Positions 1 through 8,276 are shown, counted from the stretch's first letter. The stretch is DNA of 26,925 nt from Alistipes sp. (GCA_020026395.1 JAHHQM010000016.1:1-26925); one strand, 5' to 3'. The notes: generated from the sequence alone by a model not told the origin. Numbers and translations are program-made.

Positions 1-149
1 GCCCCAAACCGCCCTCCGCCCCGCTCTTTTCCGCCGAAAAATCCCCGCTCCACCCCCTGTTTTTCCCCGAAAACCGCCCTTCGCCCGCCGAAAACATGGA
101 AAACAACCAAAAAACCGCATTTTTGAACGCGCGGCGTATACCGATTTTT
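1..149. other. Gene-free C-rich leader region
   Basis: No convincing gene is seen here. The first 100 or so bases are strongly C-rich on the plus strand, with short A runs. This is probably the intergenic tail of whatever lies to the left, and no clear hairpin terminator was found. A long open frame on the minus strand across 196-996 is an antisense shadow of bamD. Confidence 0.5.
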
Positions 150-180
150 TTTGTAAATCGTTATTTTATACGTAACTTTG
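150..180 (+). promoter_or_regulatory. Bacteroidota-type promoter of the bamD operon
   Basis: A -33 box TTTG at 150-153 and a -7 box TAACTTTG at 173-180 are separated by 19 bases, matching the TTTG/TAnnTTTG consensus of the primary sigma factor in this phylum. The leader to the bamD start would be about 35 bases. This is a pattern match with no start-site data. Confidence 0.7.
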
Positions 181-222
181 CGCGATAACGCGCCATTAGC
201 AAATGACGTAAACCGATAAGCA

Positions 223-1041
223 ATGAAGCAACACCTCATATACGCCTTGTGCGCAGCCTTTTCGATGATTCTGCTCAGCAGTTGCGGCGGCGTCACGACC
301 ATACTCCGTTCGAAGGATTCGGAGCAGATTTACCAGAAGGCTCTGGAGTATTACCACAAAGAAAAATGGCTGCGTGCCTCGACCCTTTTTGAGGGTGCAC
401 AGCCCTATTACATCGGCTCGCAGCGCGAGGACAGCATCGCGTTTTTCAATGCGCGTTGCAAGTTCAAGAACCGCGACTACGAATCGGCCGCCCTGTTGTT
501 CGACGATTTCCGCCACAGCTTCGGCCGCAGTGTCTTTATCGAGGATGCCGAGGGTATGTTTGCCCTGTGCTACTACTACCTTGCACCGGGTCCCACGCGC
601 GACCAGACGATGACGGGGCACGCCCTGAAGGCCGTCAACGAATTTATGTCGCGTTATCCGAACAGCGACAAACTGGAAAAATTCGCCCAGATCGACCGCG
701 AACTCACCGAACGTCTTTACGAAAAGAGTTTCCTGAACGCCTACACCTACTACAAGATCGGCCGTTACAAATCGGCGATCCGTGCGCTGAAGAACTCCCT
801 GAAGATGTACCCCGAGTCGCACCACCGCGAGCAGATCATGTACCTGATTGTCGATTCGAGCTACCGCTTCGCCAGCAATTCGATTGCCGAGAAGCAGACC
901 GACCGCTATTTGGCGATGTTGGACTCCTACCTCTCGTTCAAGGAGGAGTTTCCCGAATCGAAATATATGAAGGATGTGGAGCGCATGGCCAAACATGCAC
1001 GCGACTTCCTCGCCCGCAAGAACAAAGCAGAGAAAAAATAA
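223..1041 (+). CDS. bamD: Outer membrane protein assembly factor BamD
   Basis: This 272-residue protein is a BamD-family lipoprotein of the BAM complex, which inserts beta-barrel proteins into the outer membrane. A lipoprotein signal peptide ends in the lipobox LSSC, with Cys21 as the lipidated residue. The rest is a helical TPR-like solenoid: repeated pairs such as the YQKALEYY and YESAALLFDDF segments and the YKSAIRALKNSLKMYP segment are typical of the family. The length fits. It is the first gene of an operon with rpoZ 21 bases downstream, an arrangement known in other Bacteroidota. The start follows a good promoter and is the only one that keeps the signal peptide. No anomaly was seen. 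Confidence 0.93.
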   Translation: MKQHLIYALCAAFSMILLSSCGGVTTILRSKDSEQIYQKALEYYHKEKWLRASTLFEGAQPYYIGSQREDSIAFFNARCKFKNRDYESAALLFDDFRHSFGRSVFIEDAEGMFALCYYYLAPGPTRDQTMTGHALKAVNEFMSRYPNSDKLEKFAQIDRELTERLYEKSFLNAYTYYKIGRYKSAIRALKNSLKMYPESHHREQIMYLIVDSSYRFASNSIAEKQTDRYLAMLDSYLSFKEEFPESKYMKDVERMAKHARDFLARKNKAEKK

Positions 1042-1062
1042 TTTATCTATAGATTTAAGATA

Positions 1063-1392
1063 ATGGAAATTAAGAAAAACATTCCCAACAACACCGTAAC
1101 CCGCAAGCTGATTGATTTCGAGCAGCCCACCGGTAATGTTTACGAGTCGGTTAACATCATTGCACGCCGTGCAAATCAGATCTCGACGGAACTCAAAAAC
1201 GAGTTGAACAAGAAACTGGCCGATTTCTCGTCGCCGACGGATAACCTCGAGGAGACGTTCGAGAACCGCGAGCAGATCGAGATTTCGCGTTACTACGAGC
1301 GTCTGCCGAAACCCGTGATCATTGCCACCGAGGAGTTCCTCGACAATGAGCTCGAGTGGAAGATTGCCGACGGGAACAAGAAGGAGGAGTAG
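1063..1392 (+). CDS. rpoZ: RNA polymerase omega-like subunit (Rpb6 fold)
   Basis: This 109-residue acidic and basic mixed protein matches the Bacteroidota version of the omega subunit, which helps fold and assemble the beta-prime subunit of RNA polymerase. The segment VYESVNIIARRANQIS (about residues 24-39) is the conserved helix of the omega/Rpb6 family. The remainder is longer and more divergent than proteobacterial omega. It sits between bamD and coaBC in a tightly packed operon. Its last codons contain the purine-rich stretch AAGGAGGAG, which also serves as ribosome binding site for coaBC. The family call rests on the motif and the conserved neighbourhood. Confidence 0.85.
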   Translation: MEIKKNIPNNTVTRKLIDFEQPTGNVYESVNIIARRANQISTELKNELNKKLADFSSPTDNLEETFENREQIEISRYYERLPKPVIIATEEFLDNELEWKIADGNKKEE

Positions 1393-1400
1393 GCTGTCTC

Positions 1401-2612
1401 ATGGCACAAAAGGAGTTGGAAAACCTCAGAGGACGTCATATCTTGCTGGGTGTCACGGGGAGTATTGCGGCCTATAAGGCGGCACCCCTGTGCCGTCAGC
1501 TGGTGACTGCGGGGGCGGAGGTGAAGGTCGTGATGACCCCTCTGGCCAAACAGTTCATTACACCGCTGACGATGGCCACGCTGTCGAAGAATCCCATTCT
1601 GGTGGATTTCTTCAATCCCGAAAACGGGGAGTGGAACTCGCATGTGAAACTGGGCGTGTGGGCTGATTGTATGCTCATCGCACCCGCCACGGCAAATACG
1701 CTGGCCAAGATGGTCACCGGAATTGCCGACAACCTCCTTTTGACCTCTTATCTTTCGTCGCGTTGCCCCGTGGTCGTGGCTCCTGCCATGGACCTCGATA
1801 TGTATGCCCATCCGGCAACGCAGCAAAACCTTGCGACCCTCCTTGAGCGCGGCGTTCATGTCGTGGAGCCGGGTGAGGGCGAATTGGCCAGCGGACTTTC
1901 GGGTAAGGGACGCATGGCCGAACCTGAAGAGATCGCCCGTTTCGTGGACGAACTCCTTTCCGAAAAAAAAAAGAGCCTCGAAGGGAAACACTTCGTGGTG
2001 ACGGCCGGTGCCACCATCGAGCCGATTGATCCCGTGCGCTTCATCTCGAACCACTCGTCGGGGAAGATGGGTTATGCCCTTGCCACGGAGTTGGCGCGAC
2101 GCGGTGCGAGGGTATCGCTCGTCAGCGGACGTACGGCATTGGAATGCCCCCGCGGTGTGGATCGGATCGACGTCCTGTCGGCCGAAGAGATGTACCGTGC
2201 GGCGGTTGAGGCGTTTGCCGAGGCCGACGGTGCCATCATGTGTGCTGCCGTGGCGGATTATACCCCCAAACAGGTTGCCGATCGCAAACTCAAGAAGGGC
2301 GACGGCGAACTGAACATCGAACTGAGGCGTACGCGCGACATTGCCGCCGAACTGGGTGCGCATAAGGACAGACGCCTTCTGGTGGGCTTTGCGCTGGAGA
2401 CCCACGACGAGGAACTCCACGCCGAGGCCAAACTTCAAAAGAAAAATTTCGATTTCATCGTGCTGAACTCCCTGCGTGATGCCGGAGCGGGTTTCCGTGG
2501 TGATACCAATAAGGTGTCGCTCATCGACCGCACGGGACGCGAGGATCTGCCCCTCATGTCCAAACGCGAGGTGGCGGGGCACATCATCGACAAACTGGAG
2601 ACCTTCCTTTAA
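1401..2612 (+). CDS. coaBC: Bifunctional phosphopantothenoylcysteine decarboxylase / phosphopantothenate-cysteine ligase
   Basis: The 403-residue bifunctional enzyme makes 4'-phosphopantetheine for coenzyme A. The N-terminal flavin-dependent CoaC domain (about 12-185) shows LLGVTGSIAAYK (15-26) and the conserved His81. The CoaB ligase domain (about 195-403) shows ISNHSSGKMG (215-224) and AVADY (283-287). An in-frame ATG exists at 1356 inside rpoZ, but the start at 1401 is chosen because AAGGAGGAG lies just upstream and homologues begin there. Two residues differ from the E. coli CoaC pattern: Asp131 replaces the Asn of PAMN and Ser164 replaces the Cys of LACG. A run of ten A lies at the domain junction (1963-1972). 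Confidence 0.94.
   Translation: MAQKELENLRGRHILLGVTGSIAAYKAAPLCRQLVTAGAEVKVVMTPLAKQFITPLTMATLSKNPILVDFFNPENGEWNSHVKLGVWADCMLIAPATANTLAKMVTGIADNLLLTSYLSSRCPVVVAPAMDLDMYAHPATQQNLATLLERGVHVVEPGEGELASGLSGKGRMAEPEEIARFVDELLSEKKKSLEGKHFVVTAGATIEPIDPVRFISNHSSGKMGYALATELARRGARVSLVSGRTALECPRGVDRIDVLSAEEMYRAAVEAFAEADGAIMCAAVADYTPKQVADRKLKKGDGELNIELRRTRDIAAELGAHKDRRLLVGFALETHDEELHAEAKLQKKNFDFIVLNSLRDAGAGFRGDTNKVSLIDRTGREDLPLMSKREVAGHIIDKLETFL
1963..1972 (+). other. A10 homopolymer at the CoaC/CoaB junction
   Basis: Ten consecutive A residues are read in frame as GAA AAA AAA AAG (residues 188-191), in the linker between the decarboxylase and ligase domains. Polymerase or ribosome slippage here would leave a CoaC-only protein: loss of one A gives a stop after about ten more codons, and gain of one A a stop after roughly twenty. 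Whether slippage happens is unknown. Confidence 0.5.
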
Positions 2613-2624
2613 AAAATCATCGCC

Positions 2625-4271
2625 ATGCTGAAACGACTCTCGGTTGAGAACTATGCGTTGATTGACCATCTGGAGCTGGAACTCGATGCCCGACTGAACA
2701 TCATCACGGGTGAGACGGGTGCCGGTAAATCGATCCTTTTGGGTGCGCTCGGCCTGCTGCTGGGTGCCAAGAACGACGGTACGGCCATGAAAAACGCCAC
2801 GCAGAATTGCCGTGTGGAGGGTACTTTCGCGCTGGACGGATTGGATTTGGAGGCGTTCTTCGAGGAGAACGACATGGAGTATGCGCCCGAAACCATCCTT
2901 ACGCGCATCATCACCCCCTCGGGCAAGAGTCGTGCGTTCGTCAATGACATTCCCGTCAATCTGCAACAAATGCGCGATCTGGGTCAGCGCCTGGTCGATA
3001 TTCATTCGCAACATCAGAATCTGATTCTTTCGTCGGAGGAGTTCCGTTGCCACGCCCTCGATACGGTGGCGGGTAACGGGGATCTTTTGGCGCGTTACCG
3101 CACCCGCTATGCCGAGATGCAGCGCTTGAGCCGCCACCTTGCCGAACTGCGCGAGGAGGCTGCCGCCGCACACCGCGACGAGGAGTGGTTGCGCTATCAG
3201 TCGGAGGAACTTTCGGCCGCAAACCTGCGATCGGGCGAACAGGAGGAGATCGAGGAGGAGCTGGCCATTCTGGAGAATGCCGACCGCATCGGCGAGGCGT
3301 TTGCCACACTGACCAATGCGCTGGATGCCGACGAAGAGGGAATCCTCTCGCGCCTACGTACCTCGGAACACGACCTGCAACACATCGGCGAGAAATATCC
3401 CGCCGCGGGCGAATATGCCGAGCGCTTGAGAAGCGTCATCGAGGAATTGAAAGACATAAACGCATCGGTTGCGGCCGATGCGATGCGGATTGATGCCGAT
3501 CCGGAGCGCCTGACGAAACTCTCGTCGCGTCTGGATACGTTGCTCTCCCTGCAACAAAAACACCGTGTGGCAGGCGAGGCGGAACTGATCGAAGTCAGGG
3601 ATCAATATGCCGCCAAACTCTCGATGCTGACCCACGGCGACGAGCAGATCACCGCCACGGAGACTGCCCTGCACAAGGCCGAGGCCGAGGCACGGGCGCT
3701 GGCCGACAAACTCCGCGTCGCCCGCAAAAAGGCCGCTCCCGCCTTCGCTCGGGAGATCCTCCGCACGCTGGTGCAGCTGGGTATGCCCGATACGGTGTTC
3801 GAGATCGGGTTGAACCCGCTGGAATCACTTTCGTCGACGGGTGGCGACGGGGTGGAGTATCTCTTCTCGGCCAACAAGAACCGCGCTCCGATGCCCGTGG
3901 GCAAGATTGCGTCGGGTGGTGAGCTGTCGCGTGTGATGCTGGCGTTGAAGGCACTTCTGGCCACGCGTATGCAGCTGCCCACGATCCTCTTTGATGAGAT
4001 CGACACGGGTGTGTCGGGTCGCATTGCCGATGCCATGGGCGAGATCATGTCGCGCCTGTCGGAGACGATGCAGGTGGTCGACATCACGCACCTGCCGCAG
4101 GTCGCCTCGAAGGGTACGGCTCATTTCGTGGTCTACAAACAGGAGGGACATACCGACATCACGCGCCTTACGGATGAGGAGCGTACGACCGAGATCGCCA
4201 AGATGTTGTCGGGGAGCACGATCACCGAGGCTGCCGTGGCACAGGCGAAAATCCTGTTGGGTAAGCAGTAG
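2625..4271 (+). CDS. recN: DNA repair protein RecN
   Basis: This 548-residue SMC-like ATPase takes part in recombinational repair of double-strand breaks. The N-terminal Walker A is GETGAGKS (29-36). A long coiled-coil middle (about 150-370) is rich in Glu, Ala, Leu and Arg. The C-terminal half carries the ABC signature around ASGGELSRVMLALKALL and the Walker B region LFDEIDTGVSGR, followed by the DITHLPQVAS segment typical of RecN. Length is normal for the family. The start lies 12 bases after coaBC, so translation is probably linked. The gene ends at a strong bidirectional terminator. In many Bacteroidota a DUF4835/PorD gene separates coaBC and recN, but it is absent here. Confidence 0.95.
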   Translation: MLKRLSVENYALIDHLELELDARLNIITGETGAGKSILLGALGLLLGAKNDGTAMKNATQNCRVEGTFALDGLDLEAFFEENDMEYAPETILTRIITPSGKSRAFVNDIPVNLQQMRDLGQRLVDIHSQHQNLILSSEEFRCHALDTVAGNGDLLARYRTRYAEMQRLSRHLAELREEAAAAHRDEEWLRYQSEELSAANLRSGEQEEIEEELAILENADRIGEAFATLTNALDADEEGILSRLRTSEHDLQHIGEKYPAAGEYAERLRSVIEELKDINASVAADAMRIDADPERLTKLSSRLDTLLSLQQKHRVAGEAELIEVRDQYAAKLSMLTHGDEQITATETALHKAEAEARALADKLRVARKKAAPAFAREILRTLVQLGMPDTVFEIGLNPLESLSSTGGDGVEYLFSANKNRAPMPVGKIASGGELSRVMLALKALLATRMQLPTILFDEIDTGVSGRIADAMGEIMSRLSETMQVVDITHLPQVASKGTAHFVVYKQEGHTDITRLTDEERTTEIAKMLSGSTITEAAVAQAKILLGKQ

Positions 4272-4292
4272 ATGGATACCTATATATAATAT

Positions 4293-4329
4293 AAAAGGGA
4301 GTGAATCACCGAAGATTCACTCCCTTTTT
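4293..4329. terminator. Bidirectional terminator between recN and folB
   Basis: An 11-base perfect stem (GGGAGTGAATC at 4297-4307 with its complement at 4314-4324) closes a six-base loop, flanked by A4 on the left and T5 on the right. It can end both the plus-strand bamD-recN operon and the minus-strand dnaX-tyrS-folB unit. Confidence 0.9.
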
Positions 4330-4345
4330 CTATGGCTTTGCGGGT

Positions 4346-4699
4346 TTATCGTTCCAGCACGACACTCACACGCTCGAGTTTGCCGCCCAGCGGGGGTGCA
4401 AGCTTCGATACGCGGATGCGGATGTGTTTGATCTGCGGAAATTTGATATACAACGCCTCGATGATGTTCATCGCCACGCGCTCGATGGTGCGTTGCTTTG
4501 TTTTCATCACCTCGCGAACCAACTCATAGACCGTCAGATAGTTTACGGCCTTCTCCACACAGTCCTCTTCGGCCACGACGCCCAATTCGGTCGTCAGCTC
4601 CAAATCGACCGTGAAGCGGTTTCCGACCTGTCGCTCCAAATCGTAGCAACCGTGGTAGGCACGGAACTCCATGCGGTCCAATTCAATTTTATACTCCAT
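4346..4699 (-). CDS. folB: Dihydroneopterin aldolase
   Basis: The 117-residue protein matches FolB, which cleaves 7,8-dihydroneopterin to 6-hydroxymethyl-dihydropterin in folate synthesis. The N-terminal segment RAYHGCYDLERQVGN fits the family's AYHG-ExxxG active-site region. VNYLTVYELV carries the conserved Tyr, and the C-terminal SKLAPPLGG segment holds the catalytic Lys followed by the usual VSV strand. Length is typical. It lies 38 bases after tyrS on the same strand, probably as the last gene of a dnaX-tyrS-folB transcript, and ends at the shared hairpin at 4293-4329. There is no obvious functional link with its neighbours. Confidence 0.92.
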   Translation of the reverse strand: MEYKIELDRMEFRAYHGCYDLERQVGNRFTVDLELTTELGVVAEEDCVEKAVNYLTVYELVREVMKTKQRTIERVAMNIIEALYIKFPQIKHIRIRVSKLAPPLGGKLERVSVVLER

Positions 4700-4737
4700 G
4701 ATCCTTCGTGTTTTGCTGAAAACTCGCCCTGTCGAAA

Positions 4738-6030
4738 TTACTCGGCAATGACCAGATAGTAGTTCTTCTTACCCTTCTGAACGAGGATGTATTTGCCGTC
4801 GATCAGATCCTCCTCGGTGACGGGGCGTGCGGGATCGGTGACCTTCTCCTTGTTGATCGAAAGACCGCCGCCCTGTACCATCTTGCGGCACTCGCCCTTC
4901 GACGAGAAGATCTGGGTCTGCACGGCGCAGAAGTCGAGGAACGCCTCACCCAGTGCGGATTTCTCCACGTGGAACTTGGGTACACCCTCGAATACCTGAA
5001 GCAGGGTCTCTTCGTCCAAGTGCTTCAGCGCCTCCGAAGTGGCATTGCCGAACAGGATGTTCGAAGCCTCGACGGCTTTCTCGTACTCCTCTCTCGAGTG
5101 GATCATGACGGTGACCTCCTCGGCCAGACGCTTCTGCAACAGACGCAGGTGGGGTGCCTGACGGTGCTCGGCGATCAGGTTCTCGATCGTTTCGCGGTCA
5201 AGCAGCGTGAAGATCTTGATGTAACGCTCGGCATCCTCGTCGCTGACGTTCAACCAGAACTGGTAGAACTTGTAGGGCGACGTGTAGCGGGGATCCAACC
5301 ATACGTTACCGCTCTCGGTCTTGCCGAACTTCGTACCGTCGGCCTTCGTGATCAGGGGGCAGGTGATGGCGTAGGCCTCTTTACCCAGCTTGCGGCGGAT
5401 GAGCTCCGTACCCGTGGTGATGTTGCCCCACTGGTCGGCACCACCGAGCTGAATCTTGCAGTTCATCGCCTCGTAGAGGTGCATGAAGTCGTAGCCCTGA
5501 ACCAGCTGGTAGGTAAACTCGGTGAACGACATACCGTCACCCTCACCGTTGAAACGCTTCTTGACCGAATCCTTGGCCATCATGTAGTTTACGGTGATCA
5601 GTTTGCCGATGTCGCGGATGAAATCCAGGAACGAGAACTCCTTCATCCAGTCGTAGTTGTTGACCATGACGGCGGCGTTGGGCGCATCCGACTCGAAGTC
5701 GAGCAGCTTGGCCAGCTGACGTTTGATGGCTTCCTGGTTGTGACGCAGGGTCTTCTCGTCGAGCAGGTTACGCTCCTGCGATTTGCCCGAAGGGTCGCCG
5801 ATCATACCCGTTGCACCGCCCACCAAAGCCACTGGACGGTGGCCGCACAACTGGAAGTGCTTGAGGATCATCACGCTCACCAGGTGACCGATGTGCAGCG
5901 AATCGGCCGTGGGGTCGATACCTACATAAGCCGTCGTCATCTCTTTTTCAAGTTGTTCCTTGGCTCCGGGCATGATCGTGTGGATCATACCGCGCCACTC
6001 CAATTCTTCGATAAAATTCTTTGTTGCCAT
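4738..6030 (-). CDS. tyrS: Tyrosyl-tRNA synthetase
   Basis: This 430-residue class I aminoacyl-tRNA synthetase charges tRNA-Tyr. The nucleotide-binding HIGH motif is HIGH itself at 46-49. The tyrosine pocket segment QLGGADQWGNITTG (194-207) is clear, and the KMSKS-type loop is KFGKT (234-238). The C-terminal 70 or so residues form an S4-like RNA-binding domain containing GGGLSINKEKV. Length and order are those of bacterial TyrS. It begins 38 bases after dnaX on the same strand and no strong promoter was found in the gap, so co-transcription is likely. Confidence 0.97.
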   Translation of the reverse strand: MATKNFIEELEWRGMIHTIMPGAKEQLEKEMTTAYVGIDPTADSLHIGHLVSVMILKHFQLCGHRPVALVGGATGMIGDPSGKSQERNLLDEKTLRHNQEAIKRQLAKLLDFESDAPNAAVMVNNYDWMKEFSFLDFIRDIGKLITVNYMMAKDSVKKRFNGEGDGMSFTEFTYQLVQGYDFMHLYEAMNCKIQLGGADQWGNITTGTELIRRKLGKEAYAITCPLITKADGTKFGKTESGNVWLDPRYTSPYKFYQFWLNVSDEDAERYIKIFTLLDRETIENLIAEHRQAPHLRLLQKRLAEEVTVMIHSREEYEKAVEASNILFGNATSEALKHLDEETLLQVFEGVPKFHVEKSALGEAFLDFCAVQTQIFSSKGECRKMVQGGGLSINKEKVTDPARPVTEEDLIDGKYILVQKGKKNYYLVIAE

Positions 6031-6068
6031 TTATATAACTGTTTTTTCGTTTTCAAAATCGTTTTTCC

Positions 6069-8177
6069 CTATTCGGGATTCAGGTCGAGGGTTTTGCAAA
6101 AATCGCCCAATTCGGAGTTCTTGTCGGACAGGTACTTCAACCGATCCTCCAATTTTATGGGGCGCGATGCACGGATCTTTTCATTGACCTTCACCTCCAG
6201 GTCGAGCACACCGTTGATTCCGGCCACCTCGGCGAAACTGCGCAACATCGAATTGCGCGTACGCATCATCTCGTCGTGGAGTTCCGTTGTCGGAACGCTG
6301 ACCGTGATGCGGTTGCCGTCGATCTTCATCAGCTCGAATGCCGCCAGAAAACGCGGACGGCGCGTCTGGATCAGCTCCATCAGCTTGGGGCGTGCCTCGT
6401 CGAGTTTGCGTGCCGATTCGGGGTCGATCACAACGGCCGAGGAGGCGACGGGTTGTCCCTCCGCATCAGTCATCGCGGACGGGGTGTCCTGTTTGGCCTC
6501 GGCGATCAGCTCCGTAAGCGAAGTGCCCAGGATCGAACTTGCTGCCTTGGGTTTGCGACCGCGGGCGGGTTTCTGCCCGGGGGCAGGGGTTGCCGCAGGG
6601 ACAGGTTCTGCAACGGGTTCTGCAACAGGCGCGGTTACTTCGGGCGCGGTTGTGGCCTCGGGTTTGGCCTCGGGTTTGACCTCGGGTGCGGGCGTCGGCT
6701 GGGGCGCAACGGGTGCGATCGGTTCGACCTCTGCGGGCGTCGGTGCAGTCTCCATAGGCATCGGTTCAACCTCTACGGGGCGCTCCATCGGTTTCTCAGC
6801 GGGTTTCACCTCGGCGGATTGCGACGGGGCGGGTTGCACGTGGGGTGTTTCCTGACGCACGGGTTCGGCGGGCGTGATGTCCTCCGTGATGCGTACCGAG
6901 ATCGAGGGTCGCGTTGCGGGACGGGGCTCGGCAGGGGCAGCGCTTACGGGTTTCGGAGCCGTTTGCGGTGCGGGAGCGGGGGACGGTGCAGGTGTCGGTC
7001 GGGCGGCTGCGGGGCGTGCTGCCTGCGGGGCAGCGGGATCGGGCAGCGGCGCGTCAATCGAAAAGAGCGGGTTTACCTCATTTTTTTTTTGACCCAGGCC
7101 TGCAATCTTCATCAGACCCAGTTCAACGAGCAGTCGTCGGTTGGACGACTGACGGATCCTACCGTCGAGTTCCGTGAGTATTGAAATCGCTCCGAACAGG
7201 AACCCGGCAGTGCAGGCGCTTGCCTGCGTCCGGTATCGCTCCATGAGCGTGCCGGTCATCTCGATGAGTTTGAGGGTATTGACATCCTGCGCCATTAGCA
7301 GATCGCGCATGTGGCGGTTCAGACCCGCCATGAAAATCTGATCGGAAAATCCACGCGAAAGCACATCGTCAAATGCCACCAGAGCATCGACATAGCGTCC
7401 TTCGATGAGCATCTGGGTGATGTCGAAGTAGGTGTCGTAATCCAACACGTTGAGCGTGCGGGCGACATTCTTGTACTCGAGCGTCGTTCCGCAGAACGAA
7501 ACGGCCTTGTCGAACATCGAAAGGGCATCGCGCATACCGCCGTCGGCCTTCTGCGCAATGAGGTTCAGCGACTCCTCGTCGGCCGTGACTCCCTCCTGGC
7601 GGGCAATCTCACCCAGATAGCCGACCACATCCTCCACACGGATGCGGTTGAAGTCATAGATCTGACAACGCGACAGGATCGTGGGGATGATTTTGTGTTT
7701 CTCGGTGGTGGCGAGGATGAATACGGCGTGGGCAGGGGGTTCTTCCAGCGTTTTCAGGAAGGCGTTGAAGGCGTTCGACGAAAGCATGTGTACCTCGTCG
7801 ATGATGAACACCGAGTAACGTCCCGACTGGGGAAGAATGCGAACCTGCTCGATGAGCGTACGGATATCCTCGACCGAGTTGTTCGAGGCGGCATCGAGTT
7901 CGTGGATGTTGAGCGAGCGACCCTCGTTGAAGGCACGGCACGATTCGCATTCGTTGCAGGCCTCGGCACCCACGGGGTGCATGCAGTTGATGGCCTTGGC
8001 AAAAATACGGGCACAGGTGGTTTTTCCCACTCCGCGGGGGCCGCAGAACAGGTATGCATGAGCCAACTGTCCGCGCTCGATGGCATTGCGGAGCGTGGAG
8101 GTGATGTGCTGCTGACCGACAACCGACGAAAAGGTTGCGGGGCGGTATTTGCGTGCGCTAACGATAAAATCACTCAT
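6069..8177 (-). CDS. dnaX: DNA polymerase III subunit gamma/tau
   Basis: The 702-residue clamp-loader ATPase loads the sliding clamp and couples polymerase to helicase. Domains I-II show Walker A GPRGVGKT (46-53), zinc ligands Cys65, Cys74, Cys77 and Cys80, Walker B IIDEVH (125-130) and the SRC arginine finger (169-171). Domain III ends near residue 362. A long Pro/Ala/Glu linker (about 371-570) and a C-terminal tau domain follow. The start at 8177 is chosen because MSDFIVSARKYRP is the family's usual beginning and the -7 box at 8186-8193 lies inside any upstream extension. A run of ten A at codons 363-366 is a probable slippage site producing the short gamma form. Confidence 0.95.
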   Translation of the reverse strand: MSDFIVSARKYRPATFSSVVGQQHITSTLRNAIERGQLAHAYLFCGPRGVGKTTCARIFAKAINCMHPVGAEACNECESCRAFNEGRSLNIHELDAASNNSVEDIRTLIEQVRILPQSGRYSVFIIDEVHMLSSNAFNAFLKTLEEPPAHAVFILATTEKHKIIPTILSRCQIYDFNRIRVEDVVGYLGEIARQEGVTADEESLNLIAQKADGGMRDALSMFDKAVSFCGTTLEYKNVARTLNVLDYDTYFDITQMLIEGRYVDALVAFDDVLSRGFSDQIFMAGLNRHMRDLLMAQDVNTLKLIEMTGTLMERYRTQASACTAGFLFGAISILTELDGRIRQSSNRRLLVELGLMKIAGLGQKKNEVNPLFSIDAPLPDPAAPQAARPAAARPTPAPSPAPAPQTAPKPVSAAPAEPRPATRPSISVRITEDITPAEPVRQETPHVQPAPSQSAEVKPAEKPMERPVEVEPMPMETAPTPAEVEPIAPVAPQPTPAPEVKPEAKPEATTAPEVTAPVAEPVAEPVPAATPAPGQKPARGRKPKAASSILGTSLTELIAEAKQDTPSAMTDAEGQPVASSAVVIDPESARKLDEARPKLMELIQTRRPRFLAAFELMKIDGNRITVSVPTTELHDEMMRTRNSMLRSFAEVAGINGVLDLEVKVNEKIRASRPIKLEDRLKYLSDKNSELGDFCKTLDLNPE
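7081..7090 (-). other. A10 slippery run in dnaX (candidate gamma-form site)
   Basis: On the coding strand the sequence reads GGT CAA AAA AAA AAT GAG GTA. With one A added, or a -1 ribosome shift, the next codon is AAA and then TGA, giving a protein ending at residue 366. With one A lost it reads ATG AGG TAA, ending at residue 367. The site lies exactly after the ATPase and oligomerisation domains, as in dnaX genes known to make gamma by frameshifting (E. coli) or transcriptional slippage (Thermus). Confidence 0.75.
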
Positions 8178-8185
8178 AATGGTTA

Positions 8186-8193
8186 CAAAGATA
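8186..8193 (-). promoter_or_regulatory. -7 box of the dnaX promoter
   Basis: The minus strand reads TATCTTTG, a full match to TAnnTTTG. Only eight bases separate it from the dnaX start codon, so the transcript would have almost no leader. The -33 region is poor: no TTTG at 19-21 bases. Confidence 0.5.
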
Positions 8194-8276
8194 CGCATTA
8201 AGAATGAATTTAGGAATAACACGCCCCGCGTTTTTCCGATTGGCGGTCACTTTGTCCGTCGGTGGCAGGCCTTAAA

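Noticed and set aside
1293..3173. 626-codon open frame on the minus strand
   Set aside because: It lies opposite coaBC and recN, both with clear family motifs. Its sequence has no recognisable domain and reflects codon bias in GC-rich DNA.
4969..6855. 628-codon open frame on the plus strand
   Set aside because: Antisense to tyrS and the dnaX tail; Ser/Gly/Ala-rich nonsense arises from the Pro/Ala linker of dnaX.
6600..7080. Possible tandem repeat or CRISPR-like structure
   Set aside because: It is the Pro/Ala/Glu/Val linker of DnaX, degenerate repeats in frame, with no spacer pattern.
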